The notes under the pieces were generated by a model. That model made no database searches. It saw nothing but the letters and a program-made list of their open reading frames with translations, and had not been told where the DNA came from. Both the position numbers and the translations under genes were made by a program. From positions 434,001-498,000 of the forward strand of contig LATX02000179.1 of NCBI GenBank assembly GCA_001466705.2: a stretch of 64,000 bases of DNA, given 5' to 3'. Below, piece by piece: positions 32,060-43,785 of this stretch; the first letter of the stretch is position 1; each line of letters starts with the position of its first letter. Origin of the DNA: Moniliophthora roreri. Taxonomy: Eukaryota; Basidiomycota; Agaricomycetes; Agaricales; Marasmiaceae.

Positions 32060-34576
32060 GTCCATTTTGAACTTGGACTATCCTCTCTTTCTTTCTTTCC
32101 TCTCCTGCTTACTATTATTCTATTCTCTTGCTAACCAACTACCTCCTAGTAAGCTGGTAGATGTGCTACAACCTGCATCATTGCTGACACTGTCATCTGC
32201 TTTAGATAGTATCATTACTGTATACCCTTCTGACATAGGATTTTGTTGCATTCTTTTCTTAGTTGGCACTGGGTCAGGCTCTTGTATCACTCCTGGACAC
32301 AATATTATCATCTACCACTATATATTCTCTTGCTGCTGGAATATTTAAGTACATTCATCTTGCATACTTAAATATTTCCTTTCTCTCCTATCTCCACTGC
32401 AGAAATATTATAAGTACATTCATCTCAAGTACTTAGATATTTCTGTCTAATTTGGACTTTTTATTTCAGTAGCTATAGTTTTTTTACTATTTGCTTACTG
32501 AAACAATCATATAACATCTCCTATTCATATTATAAGCCATAGTTATCATCAGACTTAACAATTTCTTGAGTCAAGCATATCTCTCTTATTTTGTGTGAAT
32601 TGCTATCACAGATCATGCTTTTGTCATCTCTCTTATCCTTCTTCATGTAGATAAGTCTATTCTGAATTTCTTTTCTTATCTATTGCCAATCTCTAAGCCT
32701 TTTCTGTACACATCATTCTCTGTATATACTCATAAGCACTCTATATTTAGTAATCTGATCAAATATTCTTTCATCTTTGAAACTGAATTGAATCTATTGT
32801 TCCTGTCCTATATTTTCTTGGTTGTGGAATCGGCACTTCTGTTATCTCTCTACAAAGTTCCTCTTATGTCACTTTCAGTTTCATCTATCAGTTTCCATGT
32901 CTACATATGCTTCTCTTTTTCTGGCCAATAGTCATTCCATCCACTATTCACATGTCTTAGTGGTTCTCTGAAACTTCCATACAGGCAATCTTTATTCAAT
33001 TCTTTTTGAAAATCATTGAAAATTGTTGAAATTTCCATGTATATTTCTCCCCCCAACTAAATAATAACAATGTCCCCATTGTTCAGACAAGGTACATGTA
33101 TCTCATCCAACAATTTCCACTATTCATTTCCATGAATGTGCACATTCTATGGCGTATGCCTATAAATTCTGTGCATTCAAACAATAACTCCCCATAATTC
33201 ACATTCTTTCTCTTCAAAATTTGTCATCTAATCTTTTGGATACTGCTTCAATGCCTCCCTCCATCCCTTGGCCTGATCATCAGATGTAGTTTCACAACAC
33301 CACTGAGCTGTTCAACTTCATTAAGCATTACTACAAATGGTAGCAACCCTACTATTCATATCCTTTTGGTTGCACAACTTATGGACCATCTAGTACACTT
33401 TAGTATTCTTACTTCTTATCTATTCTCATCAATATTATCTTTCTTCTAGAAAGGGTGACTTATTTTTAAGCATGTCACTGCTGATGATGAAGCATACAAG
33501 CTCTACTGTGCCTGCATTGAGTTTATTAATACCTAGATCTTGACTGGTGCTAAAGCTCCATTTGTCTTGAATTCCCTTGAGGCTTTTATGCATGAAATGC
33601 ATGCTTTTTGTACCCATGCAGCTGCATTCAAAAATCATCAGTCTTCCTTTTCTCTTCTTTTATTTCAATATTATTCATAAATAATCTCACTTAGGAAAGT
33701 GCAAAGCCTCAAAAGCATCTGTGGATTCATTGGATAAGGAAGAAGTACAAATTGTCAATAATACAAATGACAATTTGAAAGTATGTACTACTCCTTCTAA
33801 GTTTTTTAATATTAACCATGTGCTTATCTGCTTATTCTAAACAGATGCAGGATGCCAGGTCTCTTTCTACCTCTGTCCACACTTCTAAGTCTAGTTCTGC
33901 AAATGATTCTGTGCAGAAAGTCTGTTTCTCTAAAAATAATGCTATATGTCCTGTTGTATCATTATCAAATTCTCTCTCTTTAACTATCCTATTTCTTCAA
34001 GGCAGATAAAAAGAAAAAGAACAGGAAGGTTTCAAATAAATCTATCAATGTCAGTCTTCCTCCTCAAACTCATTCTACTCCTTGGTTTTCTTAATATTCT
34101 CTATAATAGGCTACCCCCACTGCTCCTGAGGCCAAACTGACTACTTCTGCTTCCAAGAAGAGTAAGGTCTCTTTGTTAGTTATGGATTGTCACTAAGAAA
34201 CAACTGGCAAGTCATTCTCTTTCTCATTGTTTATAGATGTTAATATTGTTTCTCATTCAGATGAGCAAGCACTCTATGCCCTCACATTTAAATCAATTGC
34301 TAAGAAATTAGTGCTGATTCTGTTCCTCAACCTGGAAAAGGCTTCCTCTGAAGTCCTCTTGTCAGTTGCCAACTTCTTTCACACTGAACTCTCCTCCTTG
34401 GAACACAATATTCATTTCTACATTGGACAATACCAGGTCTCCTCCAAGAGTCTTGAAGAAGTCAATCATATCCATCTCTCCAGAGTTGCTATCCAAGATG
34501 AGCAAATGGGTGAAGCTCAACCCATTTGTTTTACTATTGAGGTTGGAACAGTTCCTGCTCCAGTTAATACTTAGAG
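32060..34576 (+). pseudogene. Gene X copy 2, 5' end deleted
   Basis: The plus-strand partner of 19832-22891. The CT-rich leader is followed directly by sequence matching the later exon KLVDMPQP, so the ATG and first exons are lost. The exon starting MQDARSLSTSVH, the small Lys-rich exon and the last exon (34120-34576, EQALYALTFKSIAKK, SLEHNIHFYIGQYQVSS) are preserved. The introns keep TTAATATT-like branch sites (TTCTTAATATTCTCTATAATAG). Function unknown. Confidence 0.5.
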
Positions 34577-34582
34577 CTTTTT

Positions 34583-35504
34583 CTAAAGGTTTAGACTGTG
34601 TACTCTAGTTCCTTGCTCATGCACAGGTTGAACTTTAAATGAAGAGGGTCTTACAATCACTCTTTTTGTGACTGCCCAACTCCAAATTATTCTCTTTAAT
34701 TTCCCAATCCAATCATTAGGAACTCTAATTCTCTCTGCATTTTCTGTTGTCTTGTTTGTCTGGGTTCCTTCAAGTCTACCTGTTGCAGGCCTTTTCATTT
34801 CTGGTATGTTCAAAAATATAAAGTCTTCACCACTATACTGTTTATTTTCTTCATCTTCTATCATTTTGTCTATCTCTTCTCTCAACATGTCTATCAGATT
34901 GTAAATATTCTCTGGTAGAGAAATGGGCTCATATCTTGCTATATGTGGTATCACCCTAAATGCAGCTACTTTTTCTTTCTTTACTGCACCATTCATATTG
35001 GCTAGGATATAAGATCCTCCTTTTGTATGTCTGACCACTATCATTGGCTCTAAGTACCTTGGGTACATCTTTCTATCCAAACCTTTTTCTATACTGGAAT
35101 TATGCATCTGCACCAGCTGTCCTGGTTTAAAATCAAAATCTTTTATCTTGTGTCTATTTTCCTTTTCAAATCTTCTCAAATTATCTCTTTTTATTTTATC
35201 TACTCTCATCTATCATTTCATTGACATGTGTATGATGTTTAGCTAGTGCTAACACTCTATATCCCACTAATTCTTCATGCAATAATATTCTATCTGGCAT
35301 ATGTACTAACCATATCAACTCCACAATATCAAAGGGTAAGATTGGCTCAGCTTCCATTACTAAAAAGTATAGTGAACATCCCAATCCTCTCCTAATTATA
35401 ACTCTATCTGCCTATAGTACCAGTTCCAAGTACCAATACCATCTCCTCAAATCTCCACCTGTAGCTTTTACTAAGGTTTGTCTTATATCAAAATGGAGTC
35501 TCTT
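34583..35504 (-). pseudogene. pol: Agaric-type integrase C-terminal part, copy 2
   Basis: Minus-strand copy of 18178-19432. It has IIRRGLGCSLYFLVMEAEPILPF, LVHMPDRILLHEELVGYRVLALAKHH, MYPRYLEPMIVV and KVAAFRVIPH, then a basic/acidic tail ending at 34583. The zinc and DDE parts are missing: sequence changes to element E RNase H at 35504. A shift near 35200 breaks it. Confidence 0.8.
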
Positions 35505-36784
35505 GGATGCCACTCTCCATCTGTGTCTTGTTGCTGTAGTACCACTCTAGTGGCCCATTTGGAACCATCAGCTTCAATGATGAAAGGCCAATCAGGATCT
35601 GGAATCTATTAGTTCCAACAGGAATTTCATTTTGAGAAGATCAAAGGCCTTCTAATGAATTTCTGTCCATTTGAACTTTTTACACCTGTCTTGGTGAGAT
35701 CATTCAATGGTCATGCTATATCTGAGTATCTTCCAATAAACTTGCAGTAAAAATTGCTAAATCCTAAGAAGGCTCATACTTCTTTAACTATTTGTGGCAG
35801 TTGCCAATCAGCAATTCCTGCTAATTTGACAGGGTCCATTGCAATGTGGCCTGGTCATATTATCATGCCAAGAAAGATGACCTCAGATATCAAACTCACA
35901 TTTCTCCAGTTTAAGGTAGAGTTTCTGTTCCATGATATGTTGTAGAAGCCTCTTTGTTCACTCCTGATGTTCTTTTCAATCTTTTGAGAAAATCAGGATG
36001 TTGTCTATAGTACACCATGCACTAATCTTTATCCATGAAATCTAAGAGGATGTTGTTCATAAAGGCTTGGAACATAGCAGGTGAGTTACTGAGTCTGAAG
36101 AACATGATGATGGGTTTGAAGAGCCCTCTGTTGGTTTTGAAGGCAGCCTTCCATTGGTCTCCATCTTTGATCCTAACACTGTTGTATCTATTTCTGAAAT
36201 CTAATTTGCTGAAAATTCTGGCCCCTTTGAGCTTATCTATAAGCTCCAAGACCAACAGTAATGAATGCATGTTCTTAATTGTTCCCTTGTTGAGCTGTTG
36301 ATAGTCTTGTGTTGGCCTTAAGGCCTCTTTTTCCTTCTTGGCTACAAAGAAGAATGGAGAAGCCATCAGAGATTTTAATTTTCAACTGTATCTTTTACAC
36401 AGATTTTCCTCAAGGAATTTGTCCTGTTCAGCCTGTTCATTTGGAGACAATGAATAGAGTTTACAATTGCAGGAAACAAAGTCAGGTTTCAAATCTATTG
36501 CATGGTTGTAAGAGCATGATGGAGGGAAGTGTTCAGAGGCCTTCTTTTCAAACTAAGAGTAATACTCTGTGAGGTATAGAGGTACTAGCTCTTCAATGGC
36601 TTTCTTCAGGGCTTTCTTTGCTTGAGCCAGCTCCTAAGACATAGTTGTCTTTGCTCTAATGAGGACTTCTATTTCTATAACATCCAAAACTCCTGTGAAC
36701 TTTCTGATAGAGATTTTTCATAATGGGGAAAACTCCATCTGGCCTGTCTGCCAGTTGATCTTGGGGTTATGTGACCATAGCCAT
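35505..36784 (-). pseudogene. pol: Element E reverse transcriptase and part of RNase H
   Basis: Contains [48 protein letters not shown] (36366-36022), then a decayed YMDD region, and RNase H with a W-ATRVVLQQQ-like stretch near 35540. Stops are frequent. Confidence 0.78.
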
Positions 36785-38166
36785 CACTATGGACAAAAGG
36801 TCCTTTTGGGATTTACTAAAATATTTGAAAAATATTGCTAAAAGCTAATACATCCCTCTGAGCAACATTTGTTCTAAACTTGTTGTAAATTTAACTATCT
36901 TTAAAGAGCATTTTCCTTATGCAATTCTGTAGGAATATATAGTATATTATTTACACTGAAAACAGTATCAAAATATGCCTAAATGATTGTGTTTTTCTGT
37001 ACATTAAAAGTGTGTGAAATTGAGACCAAATTGGGCCTAAAATCTGGATTTTTTGGTTCTGGGAAAACAAAATTAAATTACCATATGCCAATTTAGTGAT
37101 CCTAAAACAGTAGGAAAAAATAGAACTTTAATATATAAAATATTTTGGCTAAATGTGTCTGAAAGCTAATGGAATATTTGATATTTCCTTTTTAGCTGTA
37201 AGGGCAACCTCTGGAGGCTATCACACAAGCCTAGCAGTGGGAGATCCAAAGTATATTAACACTATATTACATAAAAACACAAAAACATCGCACCTAGCAG
37301 TGGGGGATCCAAAGAGAAAAGGCTAAAAGGATTCCACTGCCATGGATACAGTATATATGACAAAGTATTGGGGGAATCTTGACTCACATGATCTAAACTA
37401 CATCATATATGACGATGTCTCAAGAAGGCATGAGAACTATCACATATCTAAGCGCCAGAGCGCTAAAATGCGTGTCTAAACAATAGAAGAACATATAACA
37501 ATGAAGCTATAACATATAAAAACATCGCAGCATGTATAGTAGAACAGTAGAAGGACATACAAAGTGAAACTCACAAAGTGCTGCAAATGAGCTAATAAGA
37601 CTTGCACTGAAAAATAGATATTACGCGATAACGGATGGACGTAGGGACGTGCCGAGTTGGGGATAAGGTCTTCGATAGTGCAGAATGCACTGGAATCCAC
37701 CATTAAGCCCACAGTCCAACGGGTAACGCGCTACGAACATTTGAAATCCAAAATGCATAACTCGGTGAGTTGAGCACTTTGATCAACTGAACATACTGGA
37801 TGATCTAGAAATGCTATAAGATAGCTGTAGGTGCAGAATTGAAGGGAAACATAAAGAGATTATATGTACAACACTCCGAACACTGTACCTCATCATAACA
37901 ACTCGAAATGAAGCAACTAAGTACACCACTCTAGTATAGTAAGGTAATTAGGAAAACAGATGTTCCCCTTACATTAGCTAAAACTAGTAGGAAAGTATCA
38001 AGATTTTGATCTAATTTCAATAAAATTTGGACAAAAAAAGTATAAGAACAAAGCATATGATTTTGAGACTGTCTTTTTCATATAAAACTTATTTCTATTA
38101 TATAAACATTTTTAGTTAACTAAATTTTGTAGAAAATTATTCCAAAAGGACCTTTTGTCCATAGTG
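36785..38166. mobile_element. CACTA-type non-autonomous DNA transposon (1382 bp)
   Basis: The terminal inverted repeats are a perfect 25 bp beginning CACTATGGACAAAAGG. The insertion is flanked by CAT on both sides (36782-36784 and 38167-38169). CACTA start and 3-bp target duplication are the hallmarks of the CACTA/EnSpm superfamily. It interrupts element E protease. Inside are repeats (CTAGCAGTGGGRGATCCAAA twice near 37230-37315; a GCTAAAAGCTAAT-like pair) but no transposase frame. A CpG-rich patch (37620-37760) contrasts with the CpG-poor host element. Confidence 0.85.
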
Positions 38167-38169
38167 CAT

Positions 38170-38543
38170 AGGAATCCAAGGATAATCCTTTTATCACCAA
38201 TTCCAGAGACCATAAAGTCTTCTTGGAACTCTCTTTCCCCAATGGTAAAATTGAGTCTCGCGGTGTGTGAGATTCATGCTGTCTTGTTTGGAGTTCTTTC
38301 CACATTGAAGACCTTTATCTGTTTTGGAAGAGAATTCCACTTGTTCCCCAAGGTTTGTGTGAAATCTGGACTGACAAATTTTCCTCCTACTCCTGAGTTG
38401 AGGAGGGCTTTGGTTTTGATGATTTTGTTTTCTACTTTGTACTTGAGAGGAATATGCATAGAATTCTGATCAATTGTAGCTAATACAAAGTGTGAGATCA
38501 TTATTAGCAGAGGGAATATTGTACTCTTCCACTGTTTCAAAAA
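38170..38543 (-). pseudogene. pol: Element E protease (split)
   Basis: Frame 38540-38274 reads ATIDQNSMHIPLKYKV, KALLNSGVGGKFVS and KIKVFNVERTPNKTA. The catalytic DSG is NSG here. The rest of the domain resumes left of the CACTA element. Confidence 0.75.
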
Positions 38544-38546
38544 CCC
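38537..38546 (-). promoter_or_regulatory. Candidate -1 frameshift site of element E
   Basis: Minus strand GGGTTTTTGA, identical to B2, G, H and J. Confidence 0.6.
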
Positions 38547-39600
38547 TTCTGCTTCATAAGGTCTAAAAGGAGATATTTTTCTTCTTTTGGCTGGATGATA
38601 GCTCTAATCTTTGTGAACCTATCTTCAACTTTCATCCTTTTGGGCTCTTCCTTCTTTGGCCTGTTTGGGGCAGTCCTTTACTTAGTGACTGTTTCATCTG
38701 CATTGGAAGCACAGCCCCTTTGCCATATACTCCTTCCAGTCTTCTTCATTAACCCTTTTAATGGTGACTTCCTTCTTTCAGAATGATCTTGGCTAATCCT
38801 TTCCCTTTTCTTTGTCAAGTTTTCTGGAGTATTGCTGTGCTTGTTTATATGATTCATCAAACAGGATGGCAGCATTCATTCAATCTTTAATGTTTTCAGG
38901 CTTTTCCTCTGGCCTGGTCATGATTTTCAGCATAAGAAATCATGGTAATCCTCTCTTAAAGGCTTCAATCTGGGCTGTATCATTGTATCCAGTTTGGTCA
39001 GCCAGATACTTGAACTCATAGCTGTACTCCTCAGCCCTCTCCTTCATCTTCAAGTCTCAGAGTTTCATCTGTGCATTGAGTTCTATGTCGAGGGGTTCAA
39101 ATGACTCCTTGAAATCTTTAAGAAAGTCTTTCCAAGCTGGGATCTTGGCAGAATCTTCTTCAGCTAGCATGGGTGTCAGTTTTGTCCAACTTCCAGAACT
39201 GGGCAGTTTTGGGTTCAACACCATGTATAACTGTACTTCCTGCATAAACTTCTTTGTTTCCTTCCTATCTCCTGAGAATGGAGTGGGTAACATGGCTTTA
39301 ATCTCCCTTCTGCTGTCTTCTTCCTCTGTCACCATAGAGGCAACAACCATTTCCATCACTTCTGCCTTCAGCTTGCTTCTTGAGAGCTTGGGTCCTTCTT
39401 CAGACATTTCAGTTAGCAGTTTCAGGGTTGCTGATCTGGGGCTGGCTTTCAATGCTTTCAGAAATTTCTGAAACAGATCTTGTTCTTCAGGTAAGCTGAA
39501 GGAGATATCTGGCATTGATGATTCTTCTTTTGTCAATATCTTCTCATATAGTGAGGGTCCAGAGTCTTCTTCAATGCCAAGGTCATTTGTTATCAATCAG
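38537..39600 (-). pseudogene. gag: Element E gag, N-terminus lost
   Basis: The 179-residue frame 39596-39057 has SSMPDISFSLPEEQDLFQKFL, then the capsid core (KKFMQEVQLYMVLNPKL, WKDFLKDFKESFEPLD). The core continues in broken frames to a decayed knuckle near 38720 (GCASNADETVTK; Cys and His lost). The first 60 or so gag residues and the LTR are absent; an unrelated sequence begins at 39601. Confidence 0.8.
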
Positions 39601-40385
39601 TTCCTGAATGACAGTGAGATTAGATGAGGAAATTCAGACCAGGCATGACAGTGAGAGTAGAAGAGAGAATTCAAGGAAAGTATTGACCTTGATGCATTCA
39701 GTGCATGTGCCAATTCCATCTGGAATCAGAGGCTCACAAATCAGTGACTTTCTTTCTGGAGACAGGGTGAAAGTCTGCAGTGTGTTTCCCAGCCTTGAGA
39801 GTGCTATAGCAAGGAATGTGGAATTGAAAGATTCCTGAAAAATTCCAACTGGTTAGATATTTTTGTTAATCAATATGTATTATTGAAATCACCATGTTCC
39901 TGTGCATCCCCCAGTGATTGTCTAGAAGTTATGCCTTTTCTGTCAGCTACAGCAGCAATCTTCCTGATGAATGCATTGATACAGGCACTTTCTGGCATTA
40001 TATAGTATGGGACAGGTGAGAATGATAAAGTGATGCAGTGGTGAGCTCTTCACCTCAGATATTGCTGGCTCTCAAGATGTACAGACCACCTTGACAGCAA
40101 TGTTGTATTAATGTCCCAGATAATTTCCTGTTCCTCAAACTAATTATATTATACTCTGACAGGCTCTTAGATCTTTGCAGCATTCCTAGTAAGGTGTGAA
40201 TATTGATATTGCACTAGAATGGGTTCTGACATAGCATAGGTAGGTCAGAAGCTTACATAAGTCTGACAAGGAGGAATCTCTCAATAATATTGACCAAACT
40301 TGAGAGAGGGATCTGGAATGACTTTGATCACCACAGCTATTCACCTGTTTCCTTCCTCTTCAAAATTCCTGCCAAACAACACCAA
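39601..40385. other. Unassigned 785-bp stretch between elements E and F
   Basis: A plus-strand 76-codon frame (39608-39838; HVPIPSGIRGSQISDFL, GDRVKVCSVFPSLESAIA) looks protein-like and may be an exon of a lost host gene. No LTR, TIR or retroelement motif is seen. CpG is rare. Confidence 0.35.
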
Positions 40386-41688
40386 ACTCTGACAAAATGT
40401 TGTACGAGCAGTGCATGAAACTCTAGGTGTAGGCCACCCAGGACAATAGAACACATTGGAACAGGTTCAGAGGGACTTTTTGTGGCCAGGAATGGCTAAA
40501 TTTGTCAGGAGCTTCATAGATGGCTGTGTACTGTGCCAACAATCAAAAATCAACACACACCCAACAAAGACCCCCATTCAACCACTGCACCTGACTCTGA
40601 ACTCATTTCCTTTCCAAGTTTGTACAATGGACCTCATTATGGACCTTCCTGAATGTGACAGCATGGATTCTATTCTTGTCATGGTGGACCACTCCTCTAC
40701 AAAGGGGGTAATTTTTACACCATGCACAAAGACATCAGACGCCACAAAAATAGCGGAACTCCTAATTCAACATGTGTACAGATGCTTCGGACTTCCAGAC
40801 CGTATTATATCTGATCAAGATCCCAGATTCACAGCGGAAGTATTCCAAGAAATGGGAAGACAGCTGTCTATCAAACACTCAATGAGCATGGCCTTCCATC
40901 TGCAAACCGACAGAGAAACTGAATGAGTTAATCAGGAAATTGAGGTATACCTCTGTGTCTTCTGCTTAAAAGAACAAATGAGATGGAAGGAATACCTTCC
41001 ATTAGCTGAGTTCACACACAACAATAGGACCCATTCAGTACTCAAGAAATCCCCTTTCTTTATGATGATGGGATACCACCCAAGAGCCTTCCTGACGGTG
41101 TTCGAATGAACTAGTATTCTATCAGTAGAGGAACAACTTCAAGAGCTGAAGAGAATTAGAGAAGAAACTGTCAGCCTATTGGAAGTTGCATGACAGCAGA
41201 TGATAAGACAAGAAAAACAGAAACTGGAGACATTCGATGTGGGACAGAAGGTATGGTTAGAAGGGAAGAACCTGGCCATAGGATACCTGACCAAGAAATT
41301 AGCCCCAAAACAAGAAGGGCTGTTCAAGATCCTTGAAGTTCTGGGACCTGTTACATATCGGTTAGACCTACCACATCAGTGGAGAATCCACCCTGTTTTC
41401 CATGTGGCTCTTCTTATGCCATTTAAAGAAACAAAGGCTCATGGGCCTAGCTTTACAGAACCACCCCCTGATCTGATAGAAGGATTCGAAGAATATGAAG
41501 TGGAAGCGACTATCAGACATAGACCCAAGAAACGACCCCAAGAATTTTTGGTGTCGTACATGGGTTACAATTTATCTCATAATCAGTGGATCAAGACTGA
41601 AGGGATGGTCAACTGTTTAGACCTTTACAAGGATTATATAAAGAAACACAGACTGAAGCCAAAAGACTCCATCTCCACTATTGTCTAA
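40386..41688 (+). pseudogene. pol: Element F integrase and chromodomain
   Basis: An HHCC remnant (HETLGVGHPGQ, CVLCQQ) is followed by the DDE core: MDLIMDLPECD, SDQDPRFTAEVFQE, then TDRETE followed by TGA for Trp. The GPY/F segment (EGLFKILEVLGPVTYRL) and a chromodomain-like end (FEEYEVEATIRHRPKKR, LDLYKDYIKKHRL) are open from 41200 to TAA 41686-41688. ORF3 starts three bases later. Confidence 0.86.
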
Positions 41689-41691
41689 CAA

Positions 41692-42858
41692 ATGTCAAAT
41701 GCAACCGCCTCCTCTTCTTCCACTTCTGCTTCTGGTAGCCAGCCATCCAGAGTCCCGAGCCCAGTTCCTACTGTATCTGGAGAAGGATAATATGGCGAAA
41801 ATATCACATACCCGCATGGTCTCCAGCCCAACCCCTACCAGCTCCTCCAGCTTTTCAACTCGGAACAATACAATGACCAGATCTGAGCTGCCGCTGATCA
41901 GCACAACCAATTGGAACCCTGCATCAAAAGCCTCTTTTTCCTCTGGTCCCAATGAAAGCTTTTCGAGAAGATTGTTGAAAGTTGCAGCCTGGAAATCACA
42001 AATCAGGTCATGTATGCTTGCAACTACCACATTGGGCTGACAGGGCCTGTTACGGTACCATCCTTGTTTCCATATCACTCTCATTTGTCCATGCCACCCC
42101 CCACAGATCCCAGAGTGATGTCAGAGTACTCTGATCCCCTCTCCTTCAGCCTCCTCGACCATCTTGGAAGACAGACAGATGGAAATGGATACCCCTGCCC
42201 TGACATCAATGATACCAGGAGTCTTATCTCCCACCTTACCTCCAAACCTCAAACTCTCGAGGGACAACTTGCCACCATTCCCCATGAGGCTGCCGAACCC
42301 CCCACTAACGATGCCCTTGTTTATCCTGACCCCACTCCCGATCCCAACATCAAACCTAAGATTGAGCCAACTGATAACACCCCCTCCAGAGGACCTACAC
42401 CTCTGAGCGCTGCCAACCCCAGAAGTCTTCAGACACCTAAAGCCTCAGTTCCACCATGAAGTTGAAATCATGCCTGCAGTCGGTGGGGAGGTCCCATCAG
42501 AGGTGTGTGAGGACGAGGTCGGGGACAAGGATGGCAAGAACTGAATCCCCTCAAGCGACAACATCCCACCGATAATGAGCTTGAGATCTCTGACTCTGGC
42601 CCCGACCCCAATGACTCAGCTTGTTGACTGCGTCTCTGCCCTGTGTGTGGATTGGAGCACCATTTTGCCTGTGATTGCCCACAGTACATGTGCTGCAGAT
42701 GCTTCAAGACTCAGCCTGGACATACGTCTGGACACTGCCCTGACCAACAAAGGTCTCACTGCATTGCACGTAGAGGGTCTGGTTCAAGTCCAGACTCTAT
42801 GTCAGATGATCATGATTATGACGATGAACCTTACAACAACCTTAGAGGGGAATGTTGA
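41692..42858 (+). pseudogene. ORF3 of element F
   Basis: Same 389-codon length as B1 (start MSNATASSSSTS, end GEC-TGA). It reads NPYQLLQLFNS, then TGA (as in B1, C and J), then CIKSLFFLWSQ. The open stretch 42010-42459 covers GPVTVPSLFPYHSHLSM and the Pro-rich linker. Two knuckles lie near 42636-42743: CPVCGLEHHFACDC and CCRCFKTQPGHTSGHC. A few TGA codons break it. Confidence 0.7.
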
Positions 42859-43084
42859 GGAATCAGAAGCATACAGTGAGAGGGACACAGACTTCTTGTT
42901 TGTAGGAGCAGATCCACAGAAGGTAGGAAGGTTTACAGGGCTACTTTCCATTAATGAATGGGTGGCCACCGGTTGGCAGCCAACACAGGATGTACTGGCT
43001 ACACCTGCACTTCAGGATGTCGATGATATGCCAGACACTTTGGAGGATTATGATGCTGAGCTGTATGGAGATGGAGAGTCTTAG
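42575..43084 (+). CDS. Overlapping +1 frame (ORF4), element F
   Basis: Open for 169 codons across the ORF3 knuckles and beyond. The unique tail has TDFLFVGADPQKVGRF, GWQPTQDVLATPALQ and VDDMPDTLEDYDAELYGDGES. From ATG 42806 to the stop it is 279 nt, as in B1 and J. Function unknown. Confidence 0.55.
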   Translation: MSLRSLTLAPTPMTQLVDCVSALCVDWSTILPVIAHSTCAADASRLSLDIRLDTALTNKGLTALHVEGLVQVQTLCQMIMIMTMNLTTTLEGNVEESEAYSERDTDFLFVGADPQKVGRFTGLLSINEWVATGWQPTQDVLATPALQDVDDMPDTLEDYDAELYGDGES

Positions 43085-43122
43085 AATGGCAATACAGAGT
43101 TTTGCCCTTGACAGGGGGGTAA

Positions 43123-43489
43123 TGTTATGTTTTTCTTACTCTGTTACCTATGCTTCCCCTTTGATCAGACATATACACATCCCCAGCCTCCCTTTTCTTA
43201 TCAGAACACTTATGCTTCTCTATCATCAGACTTATTACACCTTCCTAGTCCCCTTTTTCTTATCAGAACACTTAGCTATATCCCGACCATGTTGGTATTT
43301 ATTACCATATCATCATAGTCATCAGACATTTGTATAACGTAGATTACATGACAGGTTGTAACGTATTTAAGCACTCAAGCTAGGACTCTGAGTCCTCAGC
43401 TTGACCTGGTTAATTCATACTTGTGTCATAGCCAATCGATTGAAGGATCTCTGAACTTCAGCATCCGCTGAATGAACTCTAACTTGAAT
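43123..43489 (+). repeat. 3' LTR of element F, 3'-truncated
   Basis: Starts TGTTATG after a G-run. Two U3 tandem units, TATTTAA at 43364, hairpin CAAGCTAGGACT-CTG-AGTCCTCAGCTTG and TCAGCTTGACCT at 43396 (32 nt from TATA). The last roughly 90 bp are replaced by element G. Confidence 0.82.
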
Positions 43490-43782
43490 GTGAGACCAAC
43501 TGAATGAGAGATCCATGCAGTTTTGTTTGAGGTTCCATCAACATTGTATACTTTTATTTTTTCTGGAAGCTTGTCCCAGTCCTTCTTTAACATTCTTGTG
43601 ACTCCAAGGCTGATGAATTTTCCTCTGGCTCCTGAATTAATTAGAGCCTGAGTTTTGACAACTTCAGTTCCCACTTTGTATTGAAAAGGAAGATGCATAG
43701 AATTTCAATCAATTTTTGCTAATACAAAGTGTAAAATTGTAATTGGCAGTGGAGACATCATCCTCTTTTGCCACTTCAAAAA
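43490..43782 (-). pseudogene. pol: Element G protease N-terminal part
   Basis: Reads MHLPFQYKVGTEVVKTQAL, then INSGARGKFISLG (catalytic Asp changed to Asn) and KIKVYNVDGTSNKTAW. It is truncated where F's LTR begins. Confidence 0.75.
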
Positions 43783-43785
43783 CCC
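43776..43785 (-). promoter_or_regulatory. Candidate -1 frameshift site of element G
   Basis: Minus strand GGGTTTTTGA at the end of gag (QEGF-stop), as in B2, E, H and J. Confidence 0.6.

Larger units (their letters stand above)
31260..35504. repeat. Right arm of the inverted duplication
   Basis: Inverted relative to 18178-23750. Homology begins near 31260 (GATAATATTCTCAT, TTCCTTCAAGCTGGGT) and ends abruptly at about 35504, where element E starts in RNase H. Confidence 0.75.
35505..39600 (-). mobile_element. Element E: chromovirus fragment split by a CACTA transposon
   Basis: Reading leftwards from 39600: gag, slip site, protease, (CACTA at 38166-36785), protease end, RT, RNase H. Both LTRs, the integrase and the first part of gag are missing. 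CpG is nearly absent. The protease coding is continuous across the CACTA once the insertion and one CAT are ignored. Confidence 0.82.
40386..43489 (+). mobile_element. Element F: 3' half of a chromovirus
   Basis: Integrase from its zinc domain, chromodomain, ORF3, purine tract (GACAGGGGGGTAA) and a 3' LTR truncated at 43489 by element G. Everything 5' of integrase is missing. Sequence is close to J and B1. Confidence 0.85.

Noticed and set aside
37476..37712. A transposase or other gene inside the CACTA element
   Set aside because: The 78-codon minus frame has no DDE or zinc motif and low-complexity hydrophobic composition.
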